In this document: in pieces, positions 1-16,800 of the stretch
Layout: each line of letters starts with the position of its first letter
Position numbering within the stretch: position 1 is the stretch's first letter
Assembly (NCBI GenBank): GCA_013433145.1
Contig: CM024174.1
Location: 3,283,336 to 3,347,335 of the forward strand
Reading direction: 5' to 3'
Source: Ascaris suum
Lineage: Eukaryota > Nematoda > Chromadorea > Rhabditida > Ascarididae
DNA length: 64,000 nt
Position numbers and translations under genes: made by a program
The notes under the pieces: model-generated
Told to the model about the DNA's origin: nothing
Databases searched by the model: none
Seen by the model: only the letters and a program-made list of their open reading frames with translations

Positions 1-969
1 TCTTTGCTATAAAAGCGAATAATCGTTTTATTTACAAATTTTACCTCAATTATTTACTCATTGAAAATTTTTTCTTTTGTTTCTTTCTAAATAATGTCAT
101 TTTTATTGTAATATTAAAAAAAAAAGAAAATAATATTATATATTTGTCATATGTTGTGTGGATATTTTTTTTTGAGTTGTTAAAATCGTTCTATATGATT
201 TAATTCATTTCGATTCTTTTAAGTTCGAAATTCTTGCATAATATTATAACAAATATGTTCATTAATCATCAAAATTGTAGTGTTCATCTATATGACATGT
301 ATTGCGCTATATGGAAATCAGTTTACAAAGCAAACAACAAATATTTGATGAGTTACAATAGTTCAATCGACTAGACGATAGATATTTCGAATCTTGCAAT
401 CTTTTATTCGCCATAGCGCGCCATACTTTTATTTGAAGTGATCATAGATTTACACGATTGCATAATTTTATAAAAACTTTGTTTTTCATTTTCAACTTTT
501 TACTGTGTATTGTTGTTGTGTAATTTTTATTCTTTTACTATATTTGATAATAGTTAACATTATCACTCATGCAAATATTTGCTTGAAAACTTGTGAGCAT
601 TCGAGAACATTTGCAATTCAGGATGTTTCAGTGCATCGATCGCTTTGATGTTTTTTCTCTCAGATGCAATAATTTAATTTGTTAAATTGCTTGTCTTTGC
701 ATTTTTCGCCTTCTATGCACATAAAGGACATATTTGCGATAATGCAATTCTCGGGTACCACCCATACAGTTTACACTTTTGTTCTATACAAATTAGTGCT
801 CTTTTAAATATTTTCTCTTTTTTTTCCCCAATTTTATGAGCAAAAAAAAAAAGAGACAAAGGCCATTTTTTTTTCTTTAAACGACTATTTGTATATGTGA
901 TATATTGAGAGAAAAATTATGGAAATTTCAGCAATAATATTATGGAAAGAAAAATTTAATAGATTTTAG
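1..969. other. AT-rich non-coding stretch, probably intron or 5' flank
   Basis: No open frame with coding character was found on either strand. The stretch ends in a polypyrimidine-poor acceptor (TTTTAG at about 964-969) that opens the first exon of the Kunitz-like gene, so at least its right part is most simply an intron of that gene. The earlier exons, including a signal peptide, would lie left of the window. Confidence 0.5.
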
Positions 970-3900
970 CTGTGCGCATGTCCAATCGGCTCACCGGCAC
1001 GAGGTTGTGATCCGATGCCGTTCATTCTTTGGCATGACCTCATCGTTAACGGATGTCCCAATGTTACGATCAATACGCGTGATCCTGCGCAAAAGGTTCA
1101 TCGTTGGTTCAGAAGGGTATGTGCGCACTTTTAGAGGATTTATCGTTACCGCTCACTGAAGGATCCCATTAGAAGATAGTAAATTGTGCGCATTTGAAAA
1201 ATTTCTTATTGTTCACGTGAATATTAATTTCAGGAAAGTCATGATCCTGAAATTGGATAATTAAACTACTAAATTTCAATCAAATTTCTTAGCTTTGAAG
1301 AAGTGCCAAATGTTTAAATTTTACATATATCTGCATAACTTATTTCTAATAAAACGTTCTAGTTTTATTCTTATCAATTATTTATAATGTTGGCTGATTA
1401 ATTATTTATTTGTGTAGCACAAGACAGCTAATCTTCATAGATAGCCGGCATGTTGGACAAGTTGTATAGCTGTATTTGAATCTAATTCGATGAATAAAAA
1501 TAAAATATTTTCCTAATTTTATAAAATTTTGAGTACCTAGAATTACTATCTTGAAATTTGAAAATTATTGCTTCAAAAAAATAGAAGGTTTAAACTGTTC
1601 CATTAAATGCGACTAAATTTAAATACAACGATTGAACATTTACAGTCAGCCGAATTATAAAGTTTATCCATATGAAATAATTATACGATCTTTATTCATA
1701 TCTGGAATTTTTCCACACAATAATCATTCAACAATTGTATAATTCGACATCGATGAGAAACTAACCATCGAATGTTGATTGAAACCTCAATAAAGACTGA
1801 TGCGTTCGCCAAAAAAATTATTAATCAAAACGCTATTGTTGAACGAGTTAATAATTAAAAGTTTTAGGGTAACATTTTTCGTCCTATTTCGCCTAAGTAG
1901 TGTTGCATTTCGTTTGATGAACTTCAACTTTTTTCGTAATATCATTATCCCCTCCCCCCCCCCCACTCCCCGCCTTCTCCTCATTGACCGACCTGATTAA
2001 AGCTTTAGACTACTAAAATCATTTGTGAATTTTAACGCAAAAAGTAGAGATTTTATCAATCGTCATAATTCTATTAATTTCTTAACAAATATTCTATAAA
2101 TAAATAAATAAATAAATAAATATTTTAATTAATCGCTCAAAATCAAAAAAAAAAAAAAATCTAAGAAGAAATTCATTCATGAATAAAATCATCTTCAATA
2201 TTTTCTCAATTTGGAAATAAATTTTCCTCTTTTATCATTAAAATAAACGTTTAATGAATGAATAATTAAAATGTCTTTATCGTTGTAAAATTTTCACTAT
2301 TCTTCTAAATCATCGCATTAATTCATTGCAGCAATTTTATGAGAAGAAGGATGCGAATAACGTTTTTTTTTTCTTTTTCTTTTTTTTTTTTTGCAGAAAT
2401 ATTCACTATCTTAAGAAACGAGTTTTCAAAACTTGATGTGGAATGAATTTTTGTGCAAAGAATTTGCACTAAAGTTGGAATTGGCCAATTTATTTTTGAA
2501 AAAAATAAAGAAAATTGTTTAATGTTTACAATAAAACCTAATTGATATATTTGATGATTTTCGTTACATTTAAAATATTTGCAAAAAAAAAAAGTTCGCA
2601 TTTTTCTTTTTAAAGTTTGTATAGTATATAATATTGTCAATAACGAAACGATTATGAGAGAAAAATCTCTCTTCTTTTTATTTTGGATAATTTGATGATA
2701 ATTTAATATGCAAATACTATGATTCCAATGATATAACATCCATACATCCTTCTAAATTACCTTCTTAATTGTACGCGGAGGGAGGGTCATGTTTATGCTA
2801 GCGATCCTCTATTCATTCTCCATCATCTCTGCTTAATATATCTTCTCAATACTATCGATAATTCCGAAAAAAAAAAAGAAATGATTTTTATGAGGCAATA
2901 TAACTATAAAATAATTAACAAGTGAAATTTAATTAAAAGTTCTTCAATAAAAATTTCTCTCTAGAAAAGGAAAATATTAGATAACCAATTGTAGCGTTAG
3001 AAGTTCTCATCTGAAAAATTTCTGAGAGAAAGAAAAAACTTTTTCTAAGTTTATTTTCGAAATTGAAATGATTTCCACTATTTAAAAGTAGCATTAAAAG
3101 AATTCTTTTTTTTAAATTATAGTATAACGCTTTCAGTTTTTAGGAATTTTTTTAGTGCACAATACAACATATTGCATCATTTAATTAACTCTGATAGGAT
3201 TCATTTGAATATTTTCAAATATTTTCTGCAATTTTTTATAGTTTATTGACTTATTGGTTAGGATTATTAGGATTATTGCATTAGCATTCAAATACTTTTC
3301 AAATTGCTAGCAGTTTATTTTCTATAAAGTGTAGTAATTATTGACTTATTAACTTTTATGAAATCAGGTGGAAAGCAAATAGTTTACAATAATTTAAAAT
3401 TTCATTAGCGGCCAACTTCTCCCATCAACGATTTGCCCACCTATCTAAAACAAACATTCAAATTCAGCATTTATTTTTATTAGTCGGTTATAATCTCTTG
3501 ATTATGAGTATTTTTGTTAACTGAGACGTCGGTCCGTAGATCCGCCACACTGATTCGTTGAATATTCGAATCGCTAATCACAGTGTATAAATTTAGCGTG
3601 AGCTTTTAGATGGAAAGAATGGCTGACCATATCCCTCGTCGTAAATTTCCTCTATTATATATTGAAGAAATATAATATTTATTGAATTTGCCGATTAATG
3701 CATAACGATAGTGTTCCGTAAATAATAAGTCGTTAACAAGAGCAGGATATAGGGTGGGAAGTACAAACATATAATTATATTAGGCAAAACTACAAAAAAT
3801 CTGGGGTAGGTATAATATAAACCTATTATAGTATTATTCGAGTTAGTCTATCACTTTCGATAAGCAGTGATAGACGCCTTAGACTGATCAAAGTTTTACC

Positions 3901-6285
3901 TAGATTTTCGACTAGCCGCATTTTCATCTAGACGCAAAAGCTCTTCTCTAGAACATTAACAGAGATGCGGGATTATTTTAAATATAGATGCAATATATTT
4001 CTTATATTTCATGATTTCTTAGTCATTGTTTACTTCGATTAGCCATATTTGTAAAAAGCACATATCGCATCAACGTCTGTATTGTTGTGCTTTTCTACTC
4101 GTTCAATTCGAACATCATTATTATGAATTCAATTGATTCGTTCCTCTATTTGTTGGATTCTTTTTATCATAGAATGAAGAACATCAATTTTTATGTTTCG
4201 ATAAATTTCTCAAGTATTTCGAAGTGTTTCTCTCATTTCGCCTAAATTCAAATATTCTACTCCAGAAAGACGTTTGTTTAATTTATATTGGCAGAGTATT
4301 GAAAATGGAGCAATGCACAAATTACTTCTGACAAGAAGATTTTCCAAATTTTTTCAAACGGTCGAACAAAATATGCTTCCTAAATAAAAATTCACCGAAT
4401 TATACCGATTGCTTATATCGATATAATGACTTTTTCTTGCTCGCAAACCTTCGAAACGGTATCATTCACTAATTTGAAACGTCTGCATAGGACATTTGAT
4501 TATAAAAAAAAGAAGTATGTATAGCATGCTGCTATGGTGCTACGATATGCGCTTGCATTCATTAAAAGCAACCGGTTACGCAAACATTCAAGAAGCGATC
4601 AGGGAATACAATGTGCTCGGAGATTGACTGTTCTAATGCACTTATTTCTAGTTTTGCATTGATACTTTTGCGTGCTTTTGTGAAAGTTGATTATGGCGAC
4701 ATCACTTTTATGCACATGTCTATGTCTGTGTATGTCTCTTAAGTAGGGATCATTTATCCGCAATAATTGTATTACCACTACCCACATTTATGGACAAACG
4801 AAAAATTAATTACCATAGAATTTATTCCGTCATTACCAAATCCTTTTGTGCATTAGAGATGGAAGCGGAAGTAGGAGACATCTCTGACTTTAACTATGAC
4901 AGCAACCTGGACTGGAATATGATTCCACCGAACTACGCAATTATTTCCACATAACCATTAATGCAAAGGTATTTCTCAAAGAATTGGTTATCTGTACTCA
5001 GAGTGGCACAGGCAGGTAAAAAATGGCCAAAAACATGTGGGTAATATTGTGCGTTGAAAGAGACTTCTTTCAAATTAAGGTATACATAATTTTACTTTAA
5101 TCAACAATGCATTTATTGCGAATATATGTCTTTCATATCGCTTCCATTTCCGCTTAAGAGGGAAAGTTGGAATGTCACGTAAATGTTAGGGCTTAGGCTC
5201 GTCTCTTACCAGTCGGATGCTGACGAATCGATTCGTCGTTGTTTCTCATATGCGAGGGTCGGAACTTACTTCAATGCCTCCCCCCTTATGAGGGCACCGG
5301 GATGAATGGCTTGGTAGGATGGAGCCAAGGAGTCCGATCGGAGCCCATTCACAACTGATTTCACTGTAAGAACTAATAAAAACGATGATTTAGATGTTAG
5401 ATAAGAATAGATTTCAGTACACGCACTCATCGGGTGATAGTGGATTCAAGTGTTGTGTATAGATGGGCACGTGATGCCAATTTGCTTTATTGCCGATGAA
5501 AGCGTCAAAGAGAAATGCGTCTCATTTGTATTATTTTACGGCGAATACCCCCACTGTGACGGATTCATTTCATTGCAACGATGTGATTTTTACGCATTCG
5601 ATCTATGCAATCGCTTTTCTCGTATTAAATTCATCGATTTCGAAGTGGAACCGTAATCGAGATGAAACAAATTCCACTTTTCAATATTGAATTCCGAAGG
5701 CAATTCGGCAACAATTTTTCATAAAGAAATCGCTTTTTGAAGAGAAGAGAATATATTTTCGCAATTTTCACTTTTTATCGCTATGAAATAAATATCTTAG
5801 CAATTTTTTGCAATTATATAGTTGAGAGTACTGAGAGAAGAGAATTTCAAAGGAAAATATAGGCTGAAAAGAATTAAATGTTAGGAAATATTGAAATATA
5901 TCGAGATAAAAGAAATTCATTTCAATGGTGAAAAGAGTTTTAATGTTTATATGTAAATATTCACAATAAATGTGATTAAAAGATCGAACTGAATTTCAAT
6001 AGAATTTAATTCCATATGAAAATTAATAATTTTTTGCCGCATACAACTAATCAATTACTTTTCAGTTCCACTAAAATTGAAATAACTCTCTTAAATAAAA
6101 TATTGGAATTAAATTTTTATATTCTTTAGGTGAATCGATTTTCGAATACCGACCAATGTGAGCCATATATATTCCCATATTGTCCTGAGCTTGATTTCAA
6201 TCTATGGCGTTCACCACGGACGAAACAAGAATGCGAACTTTATTGCTATTCACTGGATGAGCAACGAAAACGTGGTATCATCTGA
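970..6285 (+). CDS. Divergent Kunitz-type (BPTI-like) secreted protein, 3' exons only
   Basis: Two exons are supported: 970-1116 and 6130-6285 (TGA stop 6283-6285). Both are in phase 0, so they join directly as ...HRWFRR|VNRFSNTDQC.... The first begins LCACPIGSPARGCDP and has four cysteines. The last carries CEPYIFPYC followed by ECELYC. The spacing C-x7-C and C-x3-C, with an aromatic three residues after the first Cys, matches the C30/C38 and C51/C55 part of Kunitz domains. The C38-C51 spacing is 17 instead of 13 residues, giving a four-residue longer loop, and the N-terminal half is poorly conserved. Such proteins are normally secreted protease inhibitors or cuticle/matrix components; inhibition is inferred only. 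The 5' end and signal peptide are outside the window. The 5 kb intron may hide a further exon (an open stretch with acceptor at about 4860-4953 was seen but does not join cleanly). Gene and strand are fairly sure, function less so. Confidence 0.6.
1950..1970. repeat. C-rich homopolymer tract
   Basis: A nearly pure run of C in an otherwise AT-rich intron; one of several C or G runs in the window. Confidence 0.9.
2095..2122. repeat. (ATAA)n microsatellite
   Basis: Perfect tetranucleotide repeat of about seven units inside the long intron of the Kunitz-like gene. Confidence 0.9.
5085..5350 (+). repeat. Dispersed repeat, copy A
   Basis: This stretch is clearly related to the reverse complement of 36715-36985. 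Shared blocks include TTAGGCTCGTCTC near 5190, GACGAATCGATTCGTCG near 5222 (GACGAGTCGATTCATCG in the other copy), AATGCATTTATTGCGAAT near 5107 and CGGAGCCC near 5339. Identity by eye is roughly 70-80 percent over about 265 bp with small gaps. It has no coding frame and lies in the intron of the Kunitz-like gene. It is best read as a non-autonomous mobile element or an old dispersed repeat; a conserved non-coding RNA is the alternative. No target-site duplication was identified. Confidence 0.7.
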
Positions 6286-9023
6286 GAAAAGAAAAATAAT
6301 CACAGCCTTTAAAAAAAATACTATATAATATATACTTTCTATTTTTTTTTAAAACAGTTTTTATTCGTTACTGTTGTAATGTTTACGTATTTCAGTTGTA
6401 AATTTTGTTATCATATATTTGCAACAATTTCTTTTTTTTTTTTCTATTTTACTATTGAATCATTTCTAGTATATTTGCTAGGATTCGAGAAATACTAAGA
6501 GAGTATAATATCAATGTTACTTTTGCATTTTAGGTGCACTGATAAGCATAGATATGATAATTGATAATATCATCACTATTCGAATGAATATTTTAGTTAT
6601 CAATATTCCTAGCCGGAAAAAAAATTATCAGTGAGTAATTTTATTATCATTTATATATCGTATATTCATCCTTCATCGTCGTCTTATTGAGAACGTTATG
6701 AGAAAGATCCGATTATGAAAGAGGAAAACACTAAGTAAGAAGAAAGAAAATTTCATTGATCGGTGCTGAAATAAAATATTTGCAACAATTCTCTTTAATT
6801 TTAAACTATAATATTGTTGGTTTTTAATAATTGCGAAAATAATATTGATTCTATCAATTGCAAAAGTATGATACTATTCAAATATTATGCGTTAGCAATT
6901 GATTCGTTCGAAAATTGCTTCTAATAAAATTTTCAATTTTCATCATCATTATCGGTTAATGAATGAAAATATTATACAAAACAAAAACGCTTCAATGATA
7001 AAATTTGATATCACTAAGTGGTTTCATTTTGAGATACGAATATCTTTCAATCGAAAAGAAATGGAAGAGTGGTTTTCTATAGTGAAAATGTCAGAATTGA
7101 AAAAAAAAAGTACCACATATCAACGCAATCATTCAAATAACTGGATTAGTACCAACAATTGATTGGATCTTTGGCCGAACACCGAAAGAAACTTTAGTCT
7201 GTATAACACAATGCTACTTTCTACAATTATCTCCTCTTTACAGCCCCCTCATCTCACCCCCTCCCCCTCCCCCATCTCCTCCCTATACATTCAAAAGTCA
7301 ACCGCAATTCAACCATGTAATCGGAAAGTATGAGGTTTAAATAATCGGGATCAAGTTGCTCTAATTTACAGCATTTTATACAAGGTATTCAGAAGCGCTT
7401 TACGATGATCGCCTATGTTATTATCTTTCTACTGCTTCGTTATCGAGTTCCAACTGCGGCTCTAACTGCAACGTCTTACAATATTTATGCTCATTGCAAT
7501 TGAATTAAGAAAAAAAAAAGAAACTTTGAAAAAAATAAAGCGATAATATAGAATTTAAACACAAATGCACGATTAAACAATACAATAAAGGGGAATACAA
7601 TAAAATTTAGAGGTGGAAGTATTTTTTTTTTCAAATTAAATTGTATAGAGAAGCCGATAGATACGTAAATAAAAAGAAGACAAATGATCTTAGCTTTATT
7701 CATATGAATTTTCAATAAGAAATGAGCATTTACGAAATATTTGAAATTTTATTCATTCTTGTGAAAAAATCTCAAATTAGAAAATATTTATTCATCTCAG
7801 CAACATTTAAATTTAATAGTGTTGAAAAATTTATATGATAATGGAAAATGCTAAGAAGCTGAAATCGTATCAATTATCATAATGAGATTTTTTCTTTGTA
7901 TTCTCCGATCACAAATGCTTAGTTCAGTAAACAACAATAAATTCAATTATTAATATAATTCACTTTGCGACCGGGCGGTGAGCTACACGATGAGGTCTGT
8001 TGAACACAACTCAACTGAACTCAACTCAACTCAACTGACTGTCAAGCAAGACCGTAACCTATTTATACCTTCGGCTACTGCCCTGAAGGCATGGGGGGGG
8101 GGGGTCAAATACACACGGGGGAGATAACACATCAAGATCAACAACTATGAGCCTACAACTTGTTACATAATGAAGGTCACAACGATAACAGCGACCATAA
8201 AACTGATTAGATCACAACAGATCACTTTTAAGGTAGATCACTCGTTAAGACACTTGAAACAGAGCAAATTTTATAATTGAATGGAACTAACAAACTTCAA
8301 CACAATAGATGTCTACCGATAACAGCTATTGATTAAATTTAACAGATTAAAAACATATATGAAGTGGAGGAACTTTTGGATATGGGATTTATGCTAGCAG
8401 ATTACCAGTCGACATACTTGATTGCGGATCACGTGTAGAAGTCATTCGTCACGACCTACAACTTATGACGAGACGTATGTGACCATATTTTACCGCACAA
8501 TGGCAACAAACCCTCACCCGTTAATTTTGCCCTATCAAAATATTCACGAATAAAGTCGCCTAAATTTCAGAAAATTCCATCAGCTACATTTTTTAAACGC
8601 ATAATGCTTTTAGCTATATTTTTCCTATCAATTATAGTCTTTTTCTTAGTATTAAACGTTTGTTGACAGCCGCGTCCCATCGGTTTCTTTCCCTTTCCCC
8701 AGGGTGTTTCTCATCATTCTTTCAATTCTCTTAAGGGAATCTCCGGCTTCCGCAATCATAACTCATAAAAATATTAACAAAAGAGGATGAGCGGAAGCAC
8801 TAAGGAGACGAGTATCCATTTATGAACATAATTTATTCCAAAGTAAGCAATAGTTATATTGCAGATTAATCAACCAGAAAAAGTGAAAACGATTTCCAAA
8901 AAAAAAGAAATTCATAATCATGCTAGGATAGCATCAATAAAGCCTAAAATATTTATCAAAAAGAACGAATCCATATTCATCGTTACGAAGTAAAACGTCG
9001 GTTGCAACGATCGCAATATGATA
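6286..9023. other. Intergenic region between the Kunitz-like gene and COA8
   Basis: The two genes are convergent here, so this holds their 3' flanks. There are only short AT-rich open frames without splice context (for example 6899-7162 and 7491-7715). Notable pieces are a pentanucleotide (ACTCA/ACTGA)n run at about 8008-8040, a pure G run near 8094-8104, and a slightly GC-richer 450-bp island around 7970-8480 with no open frame. That island may be a decayed repeat. Confidence 0.5.
8008..8040. repeat. (AACTC)n pentanucleotide microsatellite
   Basis: About six imperfect units of AACTCAACTG type lying just before a stretch containing a pure G run. Confidence 0.8.
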
Positions 9024-13252
<4,229 letters not shown>

Positions 13253-13873
13253 CATCCGCCATGACAATAGTATTCCGTTAATGATACTATTATACTCAGT
13301 GAACCTTTGTGGATGTGTTCTATAGCTAAGGCACTAAATATACGCCAATAAACGCTTAAATCTACTAAAGCAATATTCGATATTCGATAAGCTTTATAGT
13401 CTCTATAATCGTCCCCTCGGATTCCCCCAAACAAAGCCACAAAAACCTTCTTCAATAAATTCGTCAGAATCATACGTAAAAATTATTCATCCCCTGCAAT
13501 AATTACGCAATCGGAGATGCTCATTTAGTTCGTGCTCGTGACACGTGATTCAATACGTTCGTATGCACTGCTAACAAAACAGCAAGAAATTCACTAAATT
13601 TAATTCAGCCGTTAAAAAATTTTGCTGATGATACGTTCAACGACAGTTCACTTTTCATCTCTGTAATCATTCTATATACCCTTTGTGAATTGATACACCG
13701 AATCTAGGCTGGAAATTTGGTGCACGGAGACGCTCTCACCTGTTGTCTCTTGCTAGATGCCTGGATTAACGCTTTTCTTCTCATTGTCTCTGAAACACTG
13801 GAGACTGAAAACGCAGGCAACAGTAGCCACCCTGATTTCAGTTATGTTATGATTTTCAGGAATTTTTGTAAGA

Positions 13874-16800
13874 ATGGGACCAGGTCCAAACGATGTCGAC
13901 CTACCGATGGGCACAGGGGATGGTCGAGGCGAAAGTTCAGGCAAGATATTTCAGTTCAACCTCATCTCTAAGGATAGGTTTATTTTCAAATGAGGTAAGT
14001 TAAGCGAATAACAGAGCATTTTGATTGGCGGTCTTTAACGAAATCTGTTTAGAAGTAGAAATAGAGCCGCCACTCTGGACCTCATTTAGTACTTATTAGT
14101 CGTAAATGGGCATGATATGCCGATGTTGTTTTTATAAGCGGACTTGGCTATCCGCGACAGACCAATGGCGGAGACACAAACAGAGAAAGAAAGAGTTTTT
14201 CTTGGGTTGATGCTCGTATGCTCCCACCCACTTCTCCCTCCATATTCTCCCTCTTGCAGCAACAATGTTTGAATAGGACCGTGAGGAATATGTGTAGTTC
14301 CGTTCGTCACGTGTGGTGACTTCATTTTGCTCTGGTGACATTGATATGAAATCTGGAAAGGGGACATAGCATTGCATGTTTTAGACCCGATAATTCCTCA
14401 TCTCCCCGCCGTCCTCCCTCCTACCGCAACGTCCCACAATTTTCCCCCGCAACTCCTCGCATCCCCTCCCCTTGCAATACCTCACCTCGACACACTGCTT
14501 TCTTGCTAGCGTGAGGATTCTTCAGTGAATCTCTTGGCGTAATATCACATTTCTTTGTTTATTTGGAGAGTAAATTGCAAGCGTTTGTGCTGTATAGATG
14601 GAAAGAACAGCTCTATTAACTCGAATTATTCGTTTATATAGGGAACAACCACAGTGAAGAGGTGAATACATGACCTTACTGAACTAACTAATTGGATGAG
14701 GCGAGAGGCATGACACAATAAAATGAGTACTTTAGAGAAGAGGTTTTAAAATCGACGATTAAATCCTTTGTTATTTGGGGGTATAGCCGATTTGCCCGTA
14801 AGCAACTTTATCATTGCCCATTATCTTTCATGGCTCGCTTCATTGCTTTCTCTTCAATAGGGAGTACAGAAAATATGTAGGAAAATTGCCTTTCATTGTC
14901 TACTGTACTTTCTCCGAAAAACAGCGACGTTTGTCCTTCTCTTCCTAGACTCTTCATTCATCACTGATCTACTCTTATAGTTTGAATGTATTTGAATGTA
15001 ACAGGTGAGACGTATTTCTTCTTTAATTTCAAATATATTCAAATATAGTAATCGAGTTGTTTCATCAACAATACTTACTTGGACACAATAATCTCCTTTA
15101 ATTAGTTAATATTTTTAGAGGATGAATATGAAAGAGACGGTTGGCATATTGGCTTTGCGGTTGAAATGAACGGAGTTGGTGATCCAAATTATGTGATTGA
15201 CTATAGCGGTATGTAAGATTTATTTTTCTATCTAGGTTCGCTATATAATCATTATTCACATTAAAATCCGAATCGATTCATGACATGGTCTAAAATATTA
15301 CAGTCATTGATAGCGCTAATTGTTTAGTAAAAGAATTACTTCACTTCATTGTTTTGTCAGTTACTTTTCATAAGCTATAAAATTCTTCTCAAAATATGCA
15401 ATAAGAAAAAAAAATTGTCGGGCAATTTATATTTGCCTTATCAGCACATATTATTTATCGATGCTATTCAACCAGTGATTACCTTGATGAATTGCGAACA
15501 ATACTGGTAATGTTATTGTAATGACTTGTCATCGGTGAAGATTAGGGAGAAATAGGCTGATCCTCTATCCCCGTTTTGCGCTTCGTTGATTCGCCGAGTA
15601 TTATCCATATGAATTTAGGCACTTCTAATGAGCTACAACATGCTTACCTGAAGCATACATTATGTTAATTTAAAAAATGAGGAATATTTTGTAACTTTCT
15701 GCTAATAGCGCAGCTAAGAAGCAAAAGTTGCGGCATTTTCGGCGGCATGATGAATTTACCATTGCCATTTCCGAGTAAGCCATGACTACTAAGTTACAGT
15801 TTTGAAGAAAATATCTTTATTTTTTAAAATTCGACATTTTCCGAATGGTACTTAAAAGATTTCCATTTGCAAATTTGGTAATTGTAGCACAAGTAATTTT
15901 TCTTAGCGTTCGTATACATTGACGACTTTAGTTCGGCATACTTATATGAATTATTTTGATTTTTTTAAAATGCCTCACAAAGAATGAATATTGTTCTCTC
16001 TTTCAATAGGGAATATTTTTTTTAATGCTACGAAGGTGATTGTGGCATTTGAATTTTTTTCTGAAATGGACATTCATCCAAAAATGAGAAAACAGGGAGC
16101 TTTAAGAATTCAGTACGTCCGAAATTTTTGAAAAAAGCCACAGGATAACTTTGCGAGGCACATGTTATTGAATTAATTCGTTTTCGTTTTTTCGTCGTTT
16201 ATATCGGATAATAATATTTAATTTCAAATGAGGGTTCTCAGTAAATGGCGGTATATGGAGCCTATAGAATTTTTGAGCTTCCCAGAACGAAGGTTTATTT
16301 CGGTAGCGTGCAATCAAGGCAGAGCGCATCCTTCTTTCTTTTTTTTTTTTTTGATAGCTAAATGATATTCCTGCTAGCTAAACGATATTTTTTACAATCT
16401 CAGACTGACGGCTTCTGTTTCCAATTCTCGGCTTTCCATTTCGGACGCTATTTTCAGGCCTACAGTTTGTACTTCTGATTGCGGAACTTAGAGTTCAATA
16501 GCTGAAAGTAGCTGAAACGCAACATAATGAAAGAAGGAGATGGGATTTAACTTCAAAGTCATTGTAGCCTCTAAAATAACAATGGGAGAGATGGTTAGGA
16601 AGGATGGATATGATTGATTGCTTCTATAGGACTTATTAGAAGTTTATTTTTACTTCGAAAAATGTGTTTCTGGCAATATTTGAGGTGTTTTTTCGAAAGC
16701 ACTTTTATTCAGATGATTCGAGTTCAACAGAATCGGACGCAACATCAGAAGCGTCACCTGGTGATCGCTATGCCGGTTACGAGACACTTCCGAATGCACC

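Noticed and set aside
4858..4953. Acceptor-preceded open stretch starting MEAEVGDISDFNYD
   Set aside because: It ends in a stop without a donor, so it cannot lie between the two Kunitz-like exons, which already join in phase; kept only as a possible alternative end.
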